Shown here: positions 9,019-17,733 of the stretch, piece after piece
How the letters are laid out: every line of letters starts with the position of its first letter
Numbering within the stretch: position 1 is the first letter of the stretch
Source: Porphyridium purpureum
Taxonomy: Eukaryota > Rhodophyta > Bangiophyceae > Porphyridiales > Porphyridiaceae
DNA length: 64,000 nucleotides
Assembly (NCBI GenBank): GCA_008690995.1
Contig: VRMN01000005.1
Span: 806,001-870,000 of the forward strand
Direction: 5' to 3'
Translations under genes and position numbers: made by a program
Notes under the pieces: generated by a model
The model's database searches: none
What the model was told of the DNA's origin: nothing
The model's input: the letters and a program-made list of their open reading frames with translations, nothing else

Positions 9019-10524
9019 TCAGATTTTACTGCTGGCGGTTTGCAATGGTGGCGGGCTCCCTCCAGCCGCCGGCTTGAATTGCACAATAATCGCGGTCATG
9101 TTGTCACCGCCAAGACCAGATGTACGTCGCGGGTCGTCGGCAATACATGCATCGAAAATGTCTTCACATATCTGCGACAGTGTCCTACTCCCAGACAAGA
9201 CCCGCGCACGAACAAAATCTACGGCTTGCTGTTCGGTGAGGACGTCCCAAATGCCGTCGCAACCCATGACCATAAATTCATCGGTATCACCAAGTTCAAC
9301 ACGCATGATATCCGGTTCTGCCGTGATCATCTGCGCCTCGCGTGGTACGTTTTTGTTCTGCTTGTACTTCAGGTCACCGATCGCACGCGACAAATTTAGA
9401 TTATTGTTCACGCGACCCACATGGTTTACAAACCCGCCGGCTTTTTCAATGCGCGCAGTCTCCTCAGGCAAGCCCGGTTTGTGTTCAAAGGAAAGCGGCA
9501 CTGCGCAACCTCCACGAGAAAGCACAGCCTTGGAGTCTCCCGCATTGGCCACGTACAAAGAATTATCGATCAGCAAGGCCACCACGGACGTGCTCCCGGC
9601 GATGATCGGGTACTCTTGCAACCGGCAAATGTGATTCAAACGGTCGCTCTCTGCTTGCGCTCGTGCCTCATCACTTTCATGCGTTAGCTGCTGATCTTGC
9701 TCTGCAGATCTCGAACATCCATCTGGCCCGTCTCCTAGCACTTGCTCTGGCCCTCGCTTTGATACAGCCTGCTCATGATCCATACCCTGGCGCTCAACGT
9801 ACTGCTGCAATAGATCTAGGGCATGTTGCAAACTTTCTTGCGAACCACTGTCGCCCTGAGTCGCCGCGTCCGGCATTTGCAACGGCTCCTGTGGAGGCGC
9901 GGGCAAGTAGATCACGTCACCAGCCTCACGCTCCACCATGGCGCCTTCAAGACTAGACGAGCGTGGATCTGCCGAAACAGCGGCCGCACCTGAATCCGCC
10001 GCAGCATCTACTCGGTCAAGATCGGCACTTTCCGCACCGCCAGTGTCCGCCCTGTTCTCAATCGCCGCACGCTTCTCCGACGGTCGCGGTGCGACTTGCC
10101 GGATTTCATTGACATCGTTCATGAGCGATCGTATCTCGGGGTGATTCTGCTCGTCGCGGATCATTTCGTCCATTCTGTGGAAAACGTCTCGAAGCGCCTG
10201 CTCAAAGTCACCGCTTTGAAACGCTGCGGAGCTTCGCAGCTCGCGCGCGAAATGCCGCTTGCAAAATAGCGCGATCTCGCGCCCGCCGTGTCCGTCAAAC
10301 ACTCCAAACAGTGCCGCGCGGTTGGCCTTCATGGAACCTTCCGATACGGCGGCCGTGCCCTTGTCATCGTTCGTGCGACCTTGCTGAAGGTTTAGGTGAG
10401 CAATGTGGGCGTCCTCCATGTGCAGGCGCCAGCCCTGCATGCTCGACGCGCCATACTGCAACCCGCTCCCACTTGCTTCCTCCGACGACTTTTCGGTCAC
10501 GGGACGCGACAGAAACGCGCCCAT
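9019..10524 (-). CDS. PP2C-family (PPM) Ser/Thr protein phosphatase, PPM1G/PTC2-like
   Basis: 501 residues, ATG 10524. Metal-dependent phosphatase: motif MEDAH (36-40), DGHGG (77-81), the SxxVVALL...VANAGDSKAVL core, the EETARIEKAGGFV block, GDLKYK, the DEFMVMGCDGIWDV motif and GGDNMTAIIV at the C-terminus, so all metal-binding Asp residues seem present. Between the first and second halves lies an insertion of about 170 residues, Ser/Ala/Asp/Gln-rich, at the same place as the acidic insert of PPM1G. The N-terminus MGAFLS is a possible N-myristoylation site. Convergent with IMP1. Confidence 0.93.
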   Translation of the reverse strand: MGAFLSRPVTEKSSEEASGSGLQYGASSMQGWRLHMEDAHIAHLNLQQGRTNDDKGTAAVSEGSMKANRAALFGVFDGHGGREIALFCKRHFARELRSSAAFQSGDFEQALRDVFHRMDEMIRDEQNHPEIRSLMNDVNEIRQVAPRPSEKRAAIENRADTGGAESADLDRVDAAADSGAAAVSADPRSSSLEGAMVEREAGDVIYLPAPPQEPLQMPDAATQGDSGSQESLQHALDLLQQYVERQGMDHEQAVSKRGPEQVLGDGPDGCSRSAEQDQQLTHESDEARAQAESDRLNHICRLQEYPIIAGSTSVVALLIDNSLYVANAGDSKAVLSRGGCAVPLSFEHKPGLPEETARIEKAGGFVNHVGRVNNNLNLSRAIGDLKYKQNKNVPREAQMITAEPDIMRVELGDTDEFMVMGCDGIWDVLTEQQAVDFVRARVLSGSRTLSQICEDIFDACIADDPRRTSGLGGDNMTAIIVQFKPAAGGSPPPLQTASSKI

Positions 10525-10888
10525 CTCCTAAACGCGCCCACGCAAGTCACCACTCCTCTGTGTTCTTACCACGTTTGCGGACTCTCAGTCGCGCGCAGCC
10601 GTGATGAATGACCGGCTCTCGCTTTCATCCAAGCTTTGTGGCGCCGTGACGTGTTTCGCGCGGTTGGCTTTGAAATGTCGGCGGAGCGTGATGACTTGAA
10701 GACCAGAGCCGCGTTGGCGCTTCGCTAGAAAACACCCGATTCTCATTCGCAACCTGCGGAGGCCAAGTTGCGCGTTTGGGGGCTCTGGCTGTGAGCCGAT
10801 GCACCTTTATCTCAAACAAACCATTGCTCTCGTGACTAGCTCGTCCGGATTCATGAACGGTTCAGGAAGTGGCAGCAAGAGGACGAGA
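10525..10888. other. Short intergenic region
   Basis: Leader and promoter side of the PP2C gene and 3' flank of the spliced orphan. No gene or repeat is apparent. Confidence 0.5.
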
Positions 10889-11664
10889 TTATGAGGATGC
10901 CTGGTCCACGCCGTCCGGACCCGAGCTTTCTTCTACGTACGAAGCCACTGCGTCAACAAAATCGCTTCGGGAAACCACGTAAAACTGCTCGCGACGCAGC
11001 TGCTGCAAGAACATGCCCGTGTTGGACCCGAGGATGATTTTCACCGTGGGGGCGTTAGGCTTGCTCTTGCTCGTTCGCGGCCGCCTGCTCACGTGCCAAA
11101 TCAGGCCTGCACGTGACGATTGTTCGAAGCATTTCAGCCAGAAACGAAAGCGGACGACGAAAATCGCAAAGAACGAGAACAAAAGTAAAGGATTGGCGTG
11201 TATCACGGCGCGTTCAACAATGCGGGAAAGAGACAGTTAGAGACTTGATTCTTTGTTATCACGAACGCCCACACTTGCAGGCCGGAAATTCAAAGTAGAG
11301 CGTGCCCGCGTTTTGCTTTCTTTCGTTTGCACCCGGAACTCGATCGGCTCTGCGTTGCGCTGGCGCTGTTGTTTGGCCCGGCTCGAGCGCCGTGCTCCAT
11401 CAGGCATGGAACAAGAATCGCAATGCAACCTGCGGGCCGTGTCGAGACGCATCCGCTTTGAACTGAACTACGTCGCTACGTGCATGCCTAAGCACACCCG
11501 CGGAACTTACCTTGATCGCGCGGCACGTTGTTCGCCACGGCGTGAATCTGAAAGTTGTGTCGCGCGTTTGGCTTCTCGTCAGTGTCGCTCCACATATACA
11601 CAACGGACGCGGTGGGCTCAAAGTCGAGCGCGTCCTGCTCCACCTCATTCTCCGGTTGCGCCAT
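10889..11664 (-). CDS. Small spliced protein of unknown function (two exons)
   Basis: Proposed exons: 11664-11511 and 11106-10889, joined across a 404-base intron. Exon 1 ends in CAAG before GTAAGT. Exon 2 follows a long pyrimidine-rich stretch and GTGCAG. The split codon is in the same phase on both sides and the joined frame gives 123 residues ending at TAA 10889. The start has a good context (GGCATGG). The product begins MAQPENEVEQ, has a hydrophobic patch VKIILGSNTGMFLQQL and an acidic tail; no family was recognised and no leader or membrane segment is seen. Five GTACAGT-type elements lie 150-230 bases upstream, as at other starts in the window. The intron model is inferred; an extra small exon within the intron cannot be excluded. 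Confidence 0.5.
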
Positions 11665-11813
11665 GACGCCGCCAACGGCTTGTCCCTGCTCCTCACCACC
11701 CTGCCGTGCGACCTAAACACCAACGCTCGTCTCCCACACGTCCACACTTCGTCTCACGTGTCACACTCGCAGCTCGCACGTCGCGCCGCCGCTTCACATG
11801 ATCAGGCAGCTTC

Positions 11814-11893
11814 ACTGTACCTTTAATAACTGTACTTCGTCAACTGTACATACCACGGAACACGCGGAGATTAAGGTACAGTTAGAGTACAGT
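11814..11893. promoter_or_regulatory. Cluster of five ACTGTAC/GTACAGT elements
   Basis: actgtacc (11814-11821), actgtact (11829-11836), actgtaca (11843-11850), ggtacagt (11875-11882) and agtacagt (11886-11893): three copies in one orientation 14-15 bases apart, then two inverted. They sit between the spliced orphan's start (11664) and the 3' end of the PsbP gene, so they most likely serve the orphan. The copy at 11886 continues as gtgcgcg, the same 13-mer as at 55185. Confidence 0.55.
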
Positions 11894-12130
11894 GCGCGTT
11901 GCAGCAACATCGTGACGCGCGGTGCTCGCACGCGCGCGCTTGGGGAAGCCACGGTGGTGGATTCTATGGACAAAGCCACACCGATAACAGCGAATGTTAT
12001 GGGACGTAGAGCAACTCAGTCATGCGTGGGCCGGCAAGCTCACGTGCGTAGAGAGTAGACACAAGAAGGTTTGGTCCTGATGATGAAGATGAGATCAACT
12101 GGTTGGCATGGTCTGTCGCGCCTCTGCGCG

Positions 12131-12943
12131 TTAAAACCAAGTGGCCTGAAACGAGTCGGCAATGAGCTTGAGAGCGGGCGCCTGGCTCTTGATGCGGTTC
12201 GACACGCAGCTGCACGACAGAGCCACAACGCACGTTTTGAGGACGGTCGCGCTGGTTACGTTGTATCGCTCCACGTCGTAGCCGGAGCGCGTGGTCGAGT
12301 TGAACTTGAATTCGTACTGCTTGCACGACGCGTTCGCTGCGCTGGCCGCCTGACGGATGAGCGTGTATTCGCTATAGTCGCGCGTCGCGTCGCCAGGAAG
12401 CACAAGCGCCGTCAGCTCTTCGACGCTTACTGCGCTGATGTCCCGGTACTTTGGCTGCGGCGGTCCCACATACAGCGCGCACTGGTCGGCGGTGCGGTAG
12501 TTGCTCATGGACACTGGCGATACAGCCTTGCCAGGCGCGGCGCTCAAAGACGAGCCTACACGTGACACGACCCAGCTCTTGGGGTACTGGAACTTTACGA
12601 AAAGTCCGTCATCCCACTGATGCACAAATGTTGTGTACCCGGCCACATCCTGCACCGGTATGCCGTAACCGGATAGCGCCGCATTCACCACCGTTCGTCC
12701 GTCCACCGCGTGCGCTGCCTCAACCGTACGAATCGCGGACGCCGCCCCAAGCGCAGCAGCCGTAGATGCTCCTAGCACCCCGAGGATCAGCTCGCGCCGC
12801 GACGTGCGATCCGCGGCGCCCATCATGACCCGTCCCCGGCATGTGCGATTTGGCGCATGCGTGCTGAGTGAGGCAGGGCGGGCGGGCACCTTCTGCCGAG
12901 GACACGCAGTCGGTACAAAGGCTAAAACGTCCGGCTGCCCCAT
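12131..12943 (-). CDS. PsbP-domain protein of the thylakoid lumen
   Basis: 270 residues from ATG 12943 (ATG 12826 is a later alternative). PsbP-type proteins sit on the lumen side of photosystem II or help assemble it. Seen: a Ser/Arg/Pro-rich N-terminus fit for plastid import, then a twin-arginine signal (RRELILG, followed by an Ala-rich hydrophobic run ending near VEAAHA), and the PsbP fold with the FVKFQYPKSW motif and the C-terminal LKLIADSFQ box. The Tat signal points to folded export into the lumen. Whether it is a true PsbP subunit or a PsbP-like paralogue cannot be told. It shares an 84-base intergenic space with the divergent MFS gene. Confidence 0.88.
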   Translation of the reverse strand: MGQPDVLAFVPTACPRQKVPARPASLSTHAPNRTCRGRVMMGAADRTSRRELILGVLGASTAAALGAASAIRTVEAAHAVDGRTVVNAALSGYGIPVQDVAGYTTFVHQWDDGLFVKFQYPKSWVVSRVGSSLSAAPGKAVSPVSMSNYRTADQCALYVGPPQPKYRDISAVSVEELTALVLPGDATRDYSEYTLIRQAASAANASCKQYEFKFNSTTRSGYDVERYNVTSATVLKTCVVALSCSCVSNRIKSQAPALKLIADSFQATWF

Positions 12944-13027
12944 CCTCAGCCAAAACTGAATAGGAACGATCGCCGTCACATTGCGTGGCCGTGCCGGAGA
13001 GACAGATGAACAGAAGAGGGGCGCGCC
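12944..13027. promoter_or_regulatory. 84-bp bidirectional promoter between PsbP and MFS genes
   Basis: The two ATGs face away from each other with only 84 bases between them, so leaders and promoters must overlap. No GTACAGT element is present. Confidence 0.55.
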
Positions 13028-14503
13028 ATGCCGCAGGTTGAAGGACACGTAGTGTCCGTGTGGAAACTGAAGGGTGCGTACCTGCTGCTCTATGCCGCCA
13101 TTGGTGCGTACGGGCCGTTTATGCCCGTGTTGTACAAACAGGAAGGGCTGCTAGAGTCGCAGATTGGCTTGCTGCTTGCAGCGACCAGCGCGGTCACCAC
13201 ACTGTCGACCCCATTGTGGTGCGTTTGGGCCGACGCTACGCAAGCGCACAAGGCGATTGTCCTGCTTTCGTGCGCTTTGGGCTCAGCATTTCGTCTGTTT
13301 CTCATTCCGGCCGCGTCGCGCTTTGCTACCGCGATGCTTGTGACCGTGTGCATGACGGCGGTCTACTCTGCCACGCTGCCACTGTTTGACACGTTTGTGG
13401 TTCACTCTGTGTTCGAGGAGTACGGACCTATGCGCAAATATGGCGCCGTGGGCTTTGGCCTGATGGTTGCAGTGTCCGGCCTGATCGTCACTCGGTTTGG
13501 GTACATGGCTGCCATCTACGTTTCAGTGTCGTTCAACGCCATGGCCTTTGCGATTCTGGCCTCACTGGACCTTGATGCCCCGTTCCGACGCGCACATGTG
13601 CAGCATGCGAATGAGCACGACGGGCATGATGGGTCGGAGTCCGATATGCCACATCGTCCTGACGCGGACGTGCGGGCGGGTGATGACAACTTGGTCGACG
13701 AGTCCGAATCAGAAGATATTGAGTTTGCTGATCGTGAGCCACTGGTGCTGAATGAACAACCGCGGCTGAAGCGAAAAGTTTCAGACTTTCCGCCAAGGCC
13801 GGAGCATTTTGAGGAAGAACCGGTGTCTCGCTGGATCAAGATGCTTCGGCTCGGACAGGATCCTCATGTCGCAGTTTTTGTCTTTGTTCTGCTCTTTAGC
13901 GGTATTGCAAATGGCATGATTGAAGGCTTCCTTTTTGTCAGGCTAAGTGAGCTTGGCGCCTCCGGCTGGTTGCTCGGACTCAGCCGATTGCTCATGTGTG
14001 CTGGGGAGGTGCCGTTCTTCGAGTACAATGATTCGATTGTGCGCGCCCTCGGTATTTTTGGAACCCTTGCATTCGTCCAAGCTGCATATATTGTGCGCTT
14101 CACGACCTACTCGCTACTGACCAACCCAATGTACGTCCTTTTGGTCGAAGTCTTGCACGGCGTCACGTTTGGTTCCTTGTGGGCGCTTTCAACGCAGTTC
14201 GGGCGCCTGATCGCCCCACCAAAGCTCGAAGCAACCACACAGTCCCTCATCTCGGTCGTACACTGGGGTATTGGATTCACTGCTGGATCTATACTGGGTG
14301 GCCACTTGTACGTGCTTTGGGGTGCTGTCAACATGTTTCGCTGTGGAGCAATGATTGTTGCGTGCACATTGACCATCGCGTTGCTCGCGAAAGCATGTCT
14401 GGGCGAACGAGAGTATTGCACAAGTCGGGAACGGCGGGTGGTTGATGTCGAGGACGACGAGCACGTACCTTCTCACACAGGTCGGGCAGACGATTCTACA
14501 TGA
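13028..14503 (+). CDS. Major facilitator superfamily transporter (MFS_1-like/MFSD6 type)
   Basis: 491 residues, ATG 13028. About twelve membrane segments in two halves (roughly 12-190 and 275-465), split by a long hydrophilic, acidic loop (about 190-270). The start KLKGAYLLLYAAIGAYGPFMPVLY and the segment FLFVRLSELGASGWLLGLSRLL match the MFS_1-like family (animal MFSD6, bacterial nucleoside-permease relatives). The central loop and C-terminal tail are rich in Asp/Glu/Ser. Substrate and membrane are unknown. Paired with the PsbP gene through a shared short promoter; that pairing may have no functional meaning. Confidence 0.85.
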   Translation: MPQVEGHVVSVWKLKGAYLLLYAAIGAYGPFMPVLYKQEGLLESQIGLLLAATSAVTTLSTPLWCVWADATQAHKAIVLLSCALGSAFRLFLIPAASRFATAMLVTVCMTAVYSATLPLFDTFVVHSVFEEYGPMRKYGAVGFGLMVAVSGLIVTRFGYMAAIYVSVSFNAMAFAILASLDLDAPFRRAHVQHANEHDGHDGSESDMPHRPDADVRAGDDNLVDESESEDIEFADREPLVLNEQPRLKRKVSDFPPRPEHFEEEPVSRWIKMLRLGQDPHVAVFVFVLLFSGIANGMIEGFLFVRLSELGASGWLLGLSRLLMCAGEVPFFEYNDSIVRALGIFGTLAFVQAAYIVRFTTYSLLTNPMYVLLVEVLHGVTFGSLWALSTQFGRLIAPPKLEATTQSLISVVHWGIGFTAGSILGGHLYVLWGAVNMFRCGAMIVACTLTIALLAKACLGEREYCTSRERRVVDVEDDEHVPSHTGRADDST

Positions 14504-14948
14504 GGCGATCATGGTGAGCTGAATCGCAATTCTTTGCATACTTTGTACCACTTGCATGCCCAACTGTACAAAAGCGAATACCTAACCCCTTGTAAAATTT
14601 GTACCTTGAGAGTTACTTTGTCTTCGTTTCTAGGCTGTTTATTTTCATGCAGCAGGCACGTCTCTCGTGCCCGATGCTTCGCACGCGAGCTGTTCTAGCA
14701 GATGTCTGACAAGCAAGCGTCGAGCCCAAAAGTTCACGAGAGAAGCTAGCGACCCCGCCAAGAAAGAAAGAAAATGAGAAGATCGAAATGGCTGCGCTTC
14801 ATTTCAGCAGTTTTCAAGTCAGTGAAATGCTATAAAAAAAATTCCTCCTCATGGATCAGCCTACAGCTCTGGCTATTTCAGAAAGGTTAGTTTGATACGT
14901 TTGCGTCTCACTGCTAGCAGGGAAACACTATCAATGCCACATTCCAAA
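14504..14948. other. Intergenic between convergent genes
   Basis: 3' flanks of the MFS and TerC genes. One isolated actgtaca (14563-14570). No gene is seen. Confidence 0.5.
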
Positions 14949-16190
14949 TCACTCTGCCCGCCGGCCAAGATTCTGAGGGATGTCACTCCCCATTTCGACA
15001 TCGGCTGCCTCGGAAGCGTCTTCGTTTCGCTGCTTGAGCGGAAGCAGCATGCTTGCTGTTACGCCACAAGCAAGCACAAGAAGAATGAATAACAGACTCA
15101 GCAAAGTGCTAATGTGGAATCCAAAAAAGTCCAGCACGATCTTGATCCCCACAAACGAAAGCATAATTGAAAGACTGTGCTTCAGAAAGCGCATGTTCTG
15201 GATGGCATCTGCAATCACAAAGTAGAGGCTCCGCAGACCCAGAATTGCGGCCATGTTGCTGGTGTAGACGACGAGCGTCTTGTCTGACAAACCAAGGACT
15301 GCGGGAACCGAGTCCATGGCAAAAATGACGTCAGAAAGCTCAATGCAGAGAAGCACGAGAAGCAACGGGGTGCCAACTAGCCTGCCGTTTTCGTAGACAA
15401 AAAACTTGCGTCCATGGTATCGATCTGCGACAGGAACGACGCGCCGCACAAACGTGACTACCGAATTGTTGGCCATGCTATCCGGATCATCGTCATCAGA
15501 ATCGGCACCGAACAGAAGCATGAACGCCGAGTAAAGCAAAATGACTGAGAAAATGAGCGAAATCCACGTGAAGCGATGCACGAGGGCCTCTCCAAGCACA
15601 ATCATCAACCCTCGAAACACGCACGCTCCCACAATGCCCCAATACAGCACAACTTCTTGAGAGTCTCTAGGAACCTTGAAAAATCGGAAAATGAGCAGAA
15701 AGACAAACAAATTATCCACGGAGAGTGACTGCTCAATGATGTAGCATGTCCAGTATTGAAGCGCCGAGTCGTGGTCCTCAATAAGCCACACCCCCAAGCC
15801 AAGAAGGAGGCCGAATCCGACCCAGAACGCGGTCCTGGTCAGGTCGCTCGCTTCCTGCTCCAGCACCGTTCGTCCTTCGGCCTTTTGCTGCAGGGTGATG
15901 CTATTTCTAATGAACTTGAAGCCCGCGAACGACGAGAATCCGCCCAGCACACCCGGATTTGCGACGCTCGGAACAGAGCCTCCACTCGCACTCATGGCCC
16001 CCGCCGATACGCCCGCCAAGCTTCCGTTCACCCCCAACGTCGGACCGTCATGCGCCGACAAGCTGGCCGCGGCTGCGGACAGAGCGCCGGCGTCGCTGCC
16101 TGCGCCCTTTGCGAGCGCCTGCTGGTGATCCGCCGGCGCAGCACCTCCTCGGTGCAGGTGCACCGCATGCGTTCCCACCCCGGGCTCCAT
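14949..16190 (-). CDS. TerC-family integral membrane protein
   Basis: 413 residues from ATG 16190; the frame runs further up but its next start-like codon is TTG. Residues 1-110 are Ala/Gly/Ser-rich with few acidic residues and may hold a plastid leader. Then come about eight membrane segments with the TerC signatures: EQSLSVDNLFVF, a Glu/Asp loop (DSDDDDPDS), ELSDVIFAMDSVPA with the conserved Asp residues, and FLKHSLSIMLSFVGIK. The family includes bacterial TerC/Alx and the plant thylakoid protein PDE149, needed for thylakoid protein insertion or metal homeostasis. The plastid location is inferred from lineage and leader composition. Confidence 0.88.
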   Translation of the reverse strand: MEPGVGTHAVHLHRGGAAPADHQQALAKGAGSDAGALSAAAASLSAHDGPTLGVNGSLAGVSAGAMSASGGSVPSVANPGVLGGFSSFAGFKFIRNSITLQQKAEGRTVLEQEASDLTRTAFWVGFGLLLGLGVWLIEDHDSALQYWTCYIIEQSLSVDNLFVFLLIFRFFKVPRDSQEVVLYWGIVGACVFRGLMIVLGEALVHRFTWISLIFSVILLYSAFMLLFGADSDDDDPDSMANNSVVTFVRRVVPVADRYHGRKFFVYENGRLVGTPLLLVLLCIELSDVIFAMDSVPAVLGLSDKTLVVYTSNMAAILGLRSLYFVIADAIQNMRFLKHSLSIMLSFVGIKIVLDFFGFHISTLLSLLFILLVLACGVTASMLLPLKQRNEDASEAADVEMGSDIPQNLGRRAE

Positions 16191-16423
16191 CGCGTCCGTT
16201 CTGCCACTCGGCACAACACTCACACACGCAGTTGGCCTCTTCAGTCTTCCATCGATCTTCTCCAAGCGCCTTCAAGCAATAACAATCTTCTTCCTTTTCA
16301 TAGTTAAACGTACCCATTGTATGATTTTTGAAAGAGGAATTCGAAACGCGGTTGCCGCAGAGACGCGTTGGTGAGCGCGTTGCGGCATGCGATCGGCGAG
16401 TGGCGCGTGGGCAATTCGCCGCG

Positions 16424-16774
16424 ATGGGGAACTACTGCTGTCTGCCGGAGAGCGAGCGCGACACGGCGTTCCAAGGCACAGGTAGACGGCTGGGCGGCGC
16501 GGATGATGCGGGTGCCGCCGGCGCGCTGCACGGTGCGTCGCCGCCGCCAGACGTGAAGGATACGGAGTTGAGCGCCGCCGCGGCGTCGGCCGTCGCGTTG
16601 CCGGCGGCGGTGGACGCTGCCGCCAGGGAAAAAGTGCTGCAGGCAGCGACGGAGCGAATGGCAAAGACAGGCCCCGCAAAGATCAAGCGGAAGTATGAGT
16701 ACAAACAAAGCGACGCGCAAGTGGCCGGCCGAATGCCGGACAGCCGCGTGGATGTACAGGATTGGGTCAACTGA
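16424..16774 (+). CDS. SVIP-like small p97/VCP-interacting protein
   Basis: 116 residues from ATG 16424. The start MGNYCC fits N-myristoylation at Gly2 with palmitoylation at Cys5/Cys6, so the protein is probably membrane-anchored. Residues 68-78 (REKVLQAATER) fit the VCP-interacting motif R-x5-A-A-x2-R exactly; animal SVIP has the same order: lipidated MG-C start, helix with VIM, basic middle, short tail. The rest (20-60) is Ala/Pro-rich and disordered; the C-terminus ends in DVQDWVN. SVIP inhibits ER-associated degradation by holding p97 at the membrane. Homology rests on architecture and one motif, so the name is tentative. The leader is shared with the divergent TerC gene (233 bases between ATGs). 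Confidence 0.6.
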   Translation: MGNYCCLPESERDTAFQGTGRRLGGADDAGAAGALHGASPPPDVKDTELSAAAASAVALPAAVDAAAREKVLQAATERMAKTGPAKIKRKYEYKQSDAQVAGRMPDSRVDVQDWVN

Positions 16775-16876
16775 AATGCATCGCTTGAAGACGAGAATAT
16801 CCCTCCTTTTCTTGGGCCCCTCTCCGCATTTTTTTGTGGACGGGTGCCATGACTTTCTCCGAGAGAGACGCTGGCC

Positions 16877-17587
16877 TCAGTAGCCGACCTCGACGGCTGC
16901 ACACACCATAATCATATCATCGCAACCGTCCCTGTCACCAACGGCCTCCAGAGCAATGCCGCTGCGTGTCACGAGACCGCCCGGAACCACCTCCAGTGTC
17001 TTCACACCATATGGCAGCGTGCTCAACACAAGGTCCGCATCAATATCTGCCAAATACTTTTCCGGCACGCCCAGCCGAACGTGAACTCGCATGGCCTCGG
17101 GGCCGCCCGGGATCACAGATCGAGCTGACGGGATGCTGTTGAAACCGATCGCATCCTGAGCTTTGAACATCGCGGTGTGATGGTGGCCATGTCCATGGAG
17201 GAAAGTGATAAAGACAGAGAATGTGTACATTAACGAGACCGCGTCAGACATCTTGTCAGTCCCTGCTTAACCAAACGCTACTTCGTAATGCACTCAGCCT
17301 TTCCATGCACGTACCTTGACTGCGCGCACAGCTGCTTTTGTTGCGTCCTGTCCATGGGTATCCATGCCCGTGCCGCACTCGACAAACAGAAGAGTTTGGA
17401 TGTCGTGGCTCGCCATCGCAAGCGTTCGGAAAGCCCGCGCTTGTGGAGCTCGTGACGGCGCGTCAATGAGTTGCACCCGCGCGGCGCCTGCCGAAATGAG
17501 GCCGCCACGACCACACGCTGCAACCGGTTGCGCGCGACGAGAGAATGGCGTGTGAGCGTGAAAGAACGGCACAAACAGCGGATCCAT
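16877..17587 (-). CDS. Lin0512-family protein, spliced, probably plastid-targeted
   Basis: Two exons: 17587-17315 and 17155-16877, with a 159-base intron (GTACGT...GCTCAG) in phase 0. The joined protein is 183 residues. The splice joins ATKAAVRAVK to DAIGFNSIP, restoring the family's continuous core; the unspliced frame stops at 17294. Family signatures: VECGTGMDTHGQDATKAA, VHVRLGVP, VLSTLPYG and the C-terminal CAAVEVGY. Lin0512 proteins are widespread in bacteria and plants with no known function. Residues 1-57 from ATG 17587 (MDPLFVPFFH, then Arg/Ala-rich) look like a plastid leader with an early Phe; ATG 17416 gives a 126-residue form without it. Convergent with the SVIP-like gene. Confidence 0.85.
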
Positions 17588-17733
17588 ATGTATCGCGGCG
17601 CAGAATTGGCCAAGAACCGTTGCACAATCGCGACGAGAATGGCGCACACCCTATCTGAAAGTCCTGAGGTAAGACGCCCGCGGAAAAACGATAAAACCTA
17701 GTCTTTATCCGTTTGCGCTTACCAGTGGTACAT

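Noticed and set aside
14949-16265. Extending TerC to 16265, PsbP to 13048, the pseudo-aminotransferase to 50772 and the ABC1 kinase to 60341
   Set aside because: These extensions begin with TTG, GTG or overlap a divergent gene; the first ATG in frame was preferred in each case.
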